A DNA stretch of 64,000 nucleotides from Tenodera sinensis (lineage: Eukaryota > Arthropoda > Insecta > Mantodea > Mantidae): the NCBI GenBank assembly GCA_030765045.1, contig CM060972.1, positions 58,480,773 to 58,544,772 of the forward strand, written 5' to 3'. The translations under genes were made by a program, and so were the position numbers. Shown here in pieces: positions 58,311-64,000 of this stretch. Each line of letters opens with the position of its first letter. The first letter of the stretch is position 1. The notes beneath the pieces are model-generated. The model was not told where the DNA came from. It saw nothing but the letters and a program-made list of their open reading frames with translations, and did not search any database.

Positions 58311-58720
58311 ATTTAAAATGTAAATCTTGTAACATTGAATATCTCAGAAATGGCTAATGCCACACAAAAATTGATTGTACCTAAATTACTTTCTTGTTTA
58401 TCGCACATGGTTTATTAGTAACGCAAAAGGTGTATAAATTTCATTCATAATGAAGAGTTCACCGTTACCTATAGGAAATTCAATTAAGTAAGGAATATCT
58501 TACAAATCTTCGAGTCGCATTTTTGGAGGATGCTGAACTTTGTTTTTGAGCTATATTGTTTACCCACCCACACATATACACAGTTTTCTAAAAGAAAGTT
58601 TTAATTTCTCTACAATGTATCTTGGAGTAGATGCAGAAGATATCTATTACATTCCACCTAAAAATGCATACCGACATTTCAGTGGAAATACACATAGGTC
58701 TCCTGAATCCAAAAAAGCGT
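58311..58720. repeat. repeat A fragments in opposite orientations
   Basis: 58311-58600 is a degraded plus-strand centre (AATATCTCAGAAATGGCTAA, TCTTCGAGTCGCATTTTTGG, TTTTTGAGCTATATTGTTTA). 58641-58720 is the minus-strand right end (CATTCCACCTAAAAATGCAT, ACCGACATTTCAGTGG, CTCCTGAATCCAAAAAA). Confidence 0.6.
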
Positions 58721-59570
58721 TTAAGGGGGTTCGGAATGGCCAAAAATCATAAAATTGTCATATTTTATATTTTTGTCTCATATTGATCTGCATTTTGCTA
58801 CGATTAAAATGATATATGATACATATAGTATAATGATTTAGAAACCATTTTAATTACGCTTGTTCTATTGTGTTTCTTCTGTCAAAAGTCGATGAAAATG
58901 TCAAAAAATGTGGAAGTTTTGACAGCTGTTACTTTTTTTCTGTAAGAACTATCGAAACGGGATTTTTGTGATGAGTGGACAAATTTTTATTCACAATTTA
59001 TGCTGTTGGCTACCCTGTTTTCATGGCTCTTTGATGCTTATTGTTTACATGCTTCTCCTGTGTTTTTAGTGAATTACACGTGTTGAATATTGTTTTGTAG
59101 GATATATATTCCTGTTAGTGTTCCCTTTTTGGTAAAATCAGCCATTATGACCAAACCAAAAGGTGTTTTTAAGAAAAGGAACAACGCTGGTAAGTCTAAA
59201 ACTAATTATAAACAATACATGCTAATCGCCAACAAATACTAACCTAAAACATGATGTTCCAATTAGTTCTTCAAAACAGAAAATACACTCATGCTTTGAA
59301 CTTTACAAAGAAATGCAATGATTTTCTAAACATAATAGTATCAAAATGTTTCTCTGTTGAAAAAACTTATCAGTGAATCTCTTGTATGCATAAAATACTA
59401 TGGCCCTGTTTAACTTCCATTAGGGAAATCTGTTGGACTTGCAACAATTAGAGTTCACAATTGTTCTAATAATAATAGGGTGGCAGCTCTACAAGTTTAT
59501 GACATGATTACAAGCAATACCAGCTCTCAGGTCATTTGAGTGTCTCGAAGCTATTTTTGGTTGACAGGTT
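58721..59570 (+). mobile_element. 5' part of a TTAA-flanked transposon with a leader exon
   Basis: At 58721-58724 TTAA is followed by GGGGGTTCGGAATGGCC, breaking repeat A, as expected for an element that targets TTAA. An ATG at 59147 gives MTKPKGVFKKRNNA and runs into a consensus splice donor (G then GTAAGT, intron from 59190). A TTCCATTAG acceptor near 59424 is followed by GKSVGLATIRVHNCSNNNRV in a compatible frame. piggyBac and Kolobok use TTAA targets; I cannot decide which. The 3' part is missing: hAT sequence follows. Confidence 0.4.
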
Positions 59571-59589
59571 TCCCAATACTGCAATGTAT

Positions 59590-60067
59590 TTCCTGAAAGT
59601 GCCTTTCAGACAACCTTGAAATTATATCCCACAATCCGTGGTCCGAAATTTTGAACTGAATTGGAGGTGCAACGCCTCTTCTGCAGTTTCTATGTGAAAA
59701 CAACATGACGTGAACTTTCTCTGAGTGTGTGATGGTTTTAAAAATAATTGTTACCCTTCCAATGACGGCTGTAGAGTCCGAACGTCATTCTCTACCCCCA
59801 ATAGAATAAAGACATTCTTACGAAATTCCATGGGGAACCAGAGGCTAAACGCGCTGGCGATGCTATCAATAGAGAAGAAGATTATAAACACAATTCCAGA
59901 CTTCAACAGACGTGTCATTGAGGAATTTTCTACAGCCAAAAATAGGAGAATTGAGCTGATATACAAAAAATAACAAGTAAGCAATTAATTGCTTTATTTT
60001 CCTTATATACTACTGTATGTCGATTTTTTTGTGCCCTACCACATTTAAATGTCAGGAGCCGCCACTG
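59590..60067 (+). pseudogene. hAT transposase C-terminus (ZMYM/P52rIPK-like) and 3' terminus
   Basis: Across two frames: LKIIVTLPMTAVESERHS (from x-LLxIPxTxCEAERSFS), then NRIKTFLRNSMGNQRLNALA, MLSIEKKIINTIPDFNRRVI, EEFSTAKNRRIELIYKK and a stop at 59973. This is the C-terminal dimerisation region of the hAT group related to ZMYM1 and the 52-kDa repressor-like proteins. The segment 59790-59973 is intact. About 95 bases later the sequence reads GTCAGGAGCCGCCACTG, complement of the CAGTGGCGGCTC end typical of these elements, so the element's 3' end is at 60067. Confidence 0.8.
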
Positions 60068-60082
60068 CAGTAACTTAGCATA

Positions 60083-60560
60083 GTCAGTGATAAAACACAA
60101 ATAGGTAGATGATCTCTCACGCCTGCCGACATGAGCGTCGGCAGACTTTTTTCAGGGGGAGGGGACACATGCTGGAAGGTTGCAATTAAACAATATTAAC
60201 TCATTATTCTGTTGCCAAAAACTGTAGCAGATGAGTTATAGTATTTGTTGGGGATAAGCATATTAATTTATGCTAAATAAAAACTGTTCTTTGCATCAAC
60301 ATTAACGCAATAGTTAATAGTAATTGATTGTACATTGCATTTATTGTTTTCCAAGGGGGGCCGCGGTCCCCCCTTGTCCCCCTTCGCGACGCTAATGCTT
60401 GCCGATATGAGACGTTGCTGTCCTGAAGGTATGATTGCATCTGAACAGTGTACGCACACCGTCTAGCCATGTTTATGCGATAAGCTCGCATAAACAACTA
60501 GGCAATTGCACGTTCTTTCCGATACGCTTCATGGCTTTGTCAGATAATACCAGTGTTCTT
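60083..60560 (+). repeat. repeat B split by a GC-rich insertion
   Basis: CAGTGATAAAACACAAATAG and CGCCTGCCGACATGAGCG match 62468-62506. Continuity is lost until 60396 (TGCTTGCCGATATGAGACGT, TGCTGTCCTGAAGG), after which it follows the other copies to TTCCGATACGCTTCATGG. The intervening 260 bases end in an imperfect 19-base G/C palindrome (GGGGGGCCGCGGTCCCCCC at 60355-60373). GCGTCGG at its start mirrors CGACGCT at its end. Confidence 0.65.
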
Positions 60561-61194
60561 CCGTGTTTTTAAAGGACATAACAGTGTCGTGTATGTGTAT
60601 TATTTTCAATTCACAATCATAAAATTAAATAAATAAACCGTGTGCGGCTAATAAGATATTAATTTGTTGGAATGTGTCGATCTTTTCCCCTCCACATTCC
60701 CCTCTCTTCCTTCCTGGTTGTTATCGCAGTGCTTGGTAGCGGGGCCTCCTCCTCCTTATCAAACAGTTCCCTACCACCTCTCCCCTCTCGCCCCACCACT
60801 CAGTCCACCAATGTATGAATGTGCGCTCTCTTTCTTTCTTCGGCCCTGTTCTAATGTCACGCCTTTCTGCTCCAGGCATCAGTGGTGGACTGGCTCACAA
60901 GGACAGACCTGTACAATATTTTAAAAAATATCTCTACTTTTAAAATTTATAAAAGCGGATATAGGGGGATGTCGTCTGACAATTTCAAAGGTCTCTGATC
61001 ACCACCTAAAGCAATTACTTGTCTGCTAGTTATAACATTTTACTGGCATCTAGAAAACATATTTTTGAAATCAGATATAGCTGGGAATAAAGAAAAATGT
61101 TATAGTTTTCGGGAATCCTGAAAAAATAGTGATTTTTTTGTATAAAACTAAGACGTATTGACTAAAAACATCCTTAAGATAAAATCTAATAAGC
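60561..61194. other. no recognised gene
   Basis: Pyrimidine-rich from 60680 to 60840, AT-rich after. The frame at 60664-60924 is a low-complexity artefact. Confidence 0.4.
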
Positions 61195-61330
61195 TTAAGA
61201 CTGTCTCTACTCAGCGTTCTAATTACCAAATCCAGAGCTTCCGGGTTCGATTAGAAGAGGGACTTTTTCTTCAGTTAGGTTATTCCCATTTTTCCCGGAG
61301 TATGACTGTAAGTAAAAATGTGGGTAAAAT
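61195..61330 (+). mobile_element. tRNA-derived SINE (S5-like)
   Basis: A B-box-like CCGGGTTCGATTAG followed by TTTTTCTTCAGTTAGGTTAT, TCCCATTTTTCCCGGAG and TATGACTGTAAG parallels 20690-20780 (GGATTCGATTCCCGG, TTCTTTAGCCAAGGTTATTC, CTCTCCGGAGGAAGTATATG). Confidence 0.5.
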
Positions 61331-61687
61331 TAGTGTATAAATAGAAACCCTAAAATAAACAAACCTAAAGATTAATACTAAGGTAAAAGAGTGATGCCGA
61401 TGAGCGATTGTTCCAGTGGCATAGCGTGACATCAGACTCGGGTATGTAACCCAACGAATATTATGAAATTCGTTAAAATATTACCCAATTTAAATAGAAT
61501 TGCGCTTCGCAGTTTTCATCTATCATTTTCTGAAATAAACATTCGAGAATACTGAGAGGATGATTCAAAAGAGAATCTCTTTTCTGTCAGAACTTACATC
61601 TGTAAATGAAATAAACGTCTTTTTAATATTTCCGTCAACATTTACGTAACGAACGTTGGAGTTTTTCTCCACTATTAATGTTAGAAG

Positions 61688-62008
61688 GACCGAGGCGGTC
61701 CTAGCTAGCGCTTGCCTCTGGCGCGGAGGACCCGGGTTAATCCCTGGTACCAGCATGGGGATTTTTCCCTGCTGGGAGGTCTGGCACGGGGTGCACTCAG
61801 CCTCGTTAGGTCCCGGGGGGCCAATTGAGGAGCTACTTGATGGAGAAATAGCAGCCCCAGGTCGCGAAGGTTGGACAACTGGCCGGGAGGGCTCGGGGCA
61901 CTGACCACCAATGTACCAATGACGCCTGTAGTGGGCAGAGATGGGGGACGCAGCGGCTGGGCGGCAAGCTAAGGCCCTTCCTGGGCCGTGGCGCTAGGGG
62001 TTTAGTTT
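61688..62008 (+). mobile_element. SINE family S2, full length
   Basis: tRNA-like head: A-box-like GAGGCGGTCCTAGCTAGCGC and B-box-like GACCCGGGTTAATCCCTGG. Then GGGAGGTCTGGCACGGGGTG, CTCAGCCTCGTTAGGTCCCG, CAATTGAGGAGCTACTTGAT, CACTGACCACCAATGTACC and the CCTTCCTGGGCCGTGGCGCT end. Best plus-strand reference copy. Confidence 0.85.
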
Positions 62009-62279
62009 ACTAATTAATGTCAGATTTCACCTAATATCAATGAAGAAGCCATCAGAAATTTCTTTCTTAATTGCATGTGTCATGACGGCACTCACACTTG
62101 AAATTAAGTCATTCTGAATATCAGGTGAAGTTGCACGAAAAAGTCAATTTTTCCTGTACACTTTTAGAAAGATGTTATATATCGTTAATTCATTTAAATA
62201 TTCAATATAATTGCCTCTATTTGAAGATCCTTCATTCTCATTATAACCATGAAAAGCAAGGACCTAGAAAACATACAGC

Positions 62280-62960
62280 CCCTGCAAAAGTTCGCGAATG
62301 GTCCACGTGACGTCATCCCCGCTAAATAAGGAGGCACGGAAACAGCATAGGGGAGAGTTACTACTTGGCAAAGCGACGAGGCGTATTGACCTTGAGTGTC
62401 GAGCGCTACGATCGCTTCTTATCTTGTTTATTAGAACAGCGAAATAATAGTAACTTGGCGTATAGGCAGTGATAAAAGACAAATAAATTATCTCTCGCGC
62501 CTGCCGATATATTGAACGTTGCTGTCCGAAGATAGGGCATCTGAACAGAGTATACATACAGTGTCTCGCCGTGTTTGTGCAATAAGCTCGCGTAAACATC
62601 TGAGGAGATTCACATTCTTTCCGATACGCCTCATTGCTTTGCCAAGTAGTACAGATATGAGTCGGTAGTGTGTCAATAAGTGAGAGACAGCTGTGTGTGC
62701 GTGTGAGTGGTACTGTCGCCGTGAAAGATACAAGTTGAAGTGAATAAGTTTTAACGAGCGTCGAGTGATTGTATCGTCAGAGTTAGTGTATGAGAGTCAA
62801 AGTGAAGAGAAGCAGTGAGAGGACTAGATCAAGGCTAACAGAAGAAAACGCTCGAGAGTTGTAATATTATGAAAAACTGTAGAATATGCTAGCGTTAGTA
62901 TAAGAGAACTGTCTTTTTGTGCAGTTGTTTTGGAAGAAAATAAAGTGAGGAAAAAGTTCT
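62280..62960 (+). repeat. repeat B, longest copy
   Basis: Extends from a CACGTGACGTCATCC string (CRE-type octamer at 62307-62314) and CTAAATAAGG through CCTTGAGTGTCGAGCGCTAC and CAGTGATAAAAGACAAATAA. It continues with CGCCTGCCGATA, TTCCGATACGCCTCATTG and GTCGAGTGATTGTATCG to about AAGAAAATAAAGTGAGG. The layout (CRE-like and TATA-like strings upstream, AATAAAG near the end) would fit a solo LTR or a transcribed nonautonomous element. No TG...CA ends or target duplication were established. Confidence 0.6.
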
Positions 62961-62964
62961 TATT

Positions 62965-63310
62965 TTTTACAATATTTTGTTTATTACTAACGCTTTAATA
63001 TGTTTATGGCATCTCAAACTCATTGGAGTAATTTTTTAGAAAATAAGAAATAGGTAACGAAAGATTTTCCATGTAAATGATAAATACGGAGAGATTTTCT
63101 TGAAAATCTTCCTGTCGCAGACGAACTTAAACACCAAGTTTGGTATTTTACCAACACTGTCTCTCTCTCCTCTCTCTCTTTCTCTGTCTGTCTCTTTTAT
63201 CTTTTTCTAAAAAGGATTTTTTTATTCGAAACGTGTATTTCGGGTGAAAACTTGGTATAGAATTTTTGGATAGAATGCAATGTTTTCTCTACTTGGACAG
63301 AAAGCAATAA
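62965..63310 (+). repeat. repeat A, right part with (CT)n
   Basis: CTTCCTGTCGCAGACGAACT, AACACCAAGTTTGGTATTTT, a (CT)n/CTGT tract at 63161-63197 in the microsatellite slot, CTTTTTCTAAAAAGGATTTT, GTATAGAATTTTTGGATAGA and GGACAGAAAGCAATAAAG. Confidence 0.75.
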
Positions 63311-63774
63311 AGGTGTGGAGAGTAATGGATTACTTGTGTCAAAACGGTCTCCTAAGGTGCAAGAAGTTCTGAACTACTTACAAAGTACATCGAAGGTTTT
63401 TGGAAACCCTGCTCATCAATATGATAACGCTACAAGAGGTCAACTGCCAAGTACCCATATCAGCGGTCGTACGAAGGTCTTATAGGATGCACGACACGTG
63501 CTGAAACGGAAAATTCTAGAGCTGCAGTATCATTCAATAAGGTAGAATCACGGTTTGTGATACCTACCCTAAATGTCTACAGGAAAACCTCTTGTGGAAC
63601 CTAATTGCTCAAGATTCATTTACAGAGAAAGAATTTTCCAGTTATGTAGCTGAAATTCAAGTTTATAGTGAAGGGAAAACGTTATAAACTTCCACAAACC
63701 TGCATTAAAGTTACGTAAGAATAAGAATTAATAAATCGTTAGGTCTAAAAGTCGATGTGTTACTTTAACGTAAC
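63311..63774. other. no recognised gene
   Basis: No similarity, inverted ends or tRNA-like boxes seen. Confidence 0.4.
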
Positions 63775-64000
63775 TTGATCGAGTGAAATGGTACCGCGGT
63801 AACGTGTGAGGCTCGCATTGGGGAGGTTGTGGGTTCGATTTTTCCTGACCCATGGGTTTTTTCGGGGGTTCCCCAGGCTGCTAGGCTGGGGAGGAGAATT
63901 ACACCCCCGAATTTCCTTTTCTTCCATTTCAGTTCAATAATCATTTCCTTCATCCCGTTGGTTCTTTCAGGGTCGCAGGTATCAGCGATGGCGTTAGGTG
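63775..64000 (+). mobile_element. tRNA-derived SINE, family S1, cut by window end
   Basis: Head with GGTACCGCGGTAACGTGTGA (A-box region) and TTGTGGGTTCGATTTTTCC (B box), then TGACCCATGGGTTTTTTCGG, TTACACCCCCGAATTTCC, TTTTCTTCCATTTCAG and TCTTTCAGGGTCGCAGG. Most complete S1 copy; it continues past the window. Confidence 0.75.

Overview
The window looks like non-genic DNA from a large, AT-rich, repeat-packed insect genome. I could not find one intact host gene. Every protein similarity I could support is a decayed piece of a transposon or retrotransposon, plus one unassigned broken reading frame at 21709-22260. A frequently recurring repeat (called repeat A here) yields the translated motif EISTSNFWVEYNT. 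I recall this motif from spurious gene predictions in the American cockroach (Periplaneta americana). The polyneopteran-looking SINE core and the mix of hAT, mariner and LINE remnants also fit a cockroach or close relative. That species call is an inference from memory, not a search result.

Layout. 0-5 kb: SINE, mariner tail, LINE ORF1 region, and a LINE RNase H fragment joined to repeat A at a (CA)n tract. 5-14 kb: candidate hAT end, mariner fragment, a 2.1 kb hAT transposase pseudogene, half a repeat A, and CAN-rich low complexity. 14-28 kb: inverted SINE pairs, a complete 2.5 kb hAT insertion (17740-20241) with perfect 23-bp inverted ends and 8-bp target duplication, the unassigned frame, repeat A, a LINE reverse transcriptase fragment running into a 290-bp (ATT)n array, and SINEs. 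28-42 kb: several repeat A copies, Harbinger-like, mariner and R1-like LINE remnants, a head-to-head SINE palindrome, a short LINE tail with 13-bp target duplication, and another LINE C-terminus. 42-64 kb: repeat A with a 330-bp (AAT/AAC)n array, mariner, three more hAT insertions each with a perfect 8-bp target duplication (44766-45863, 48429-49403, 51880-52642), a pogo/Tigger-like element inside mariner debris, a 129-bp insertion with 14-bp target duplication and a ribozyme-like fold, further hAT fragments, a TTAA-flanked element with an apparent spliced leader exon, and copies of repeats A and B and of three SINE families.

The parts do not work together as a pathway. The window is a record of successive transposition. 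The most useful results are the exactly bounded hAT family members, the behaviour of repeat A (microsatellites always at one internal site, half-copies ending there), and the tRNA-headed SINE palindromes. I saw no sign of a coordinated new biological system. Boundaries of degenerate repeats are approximate, to within tens of bases.
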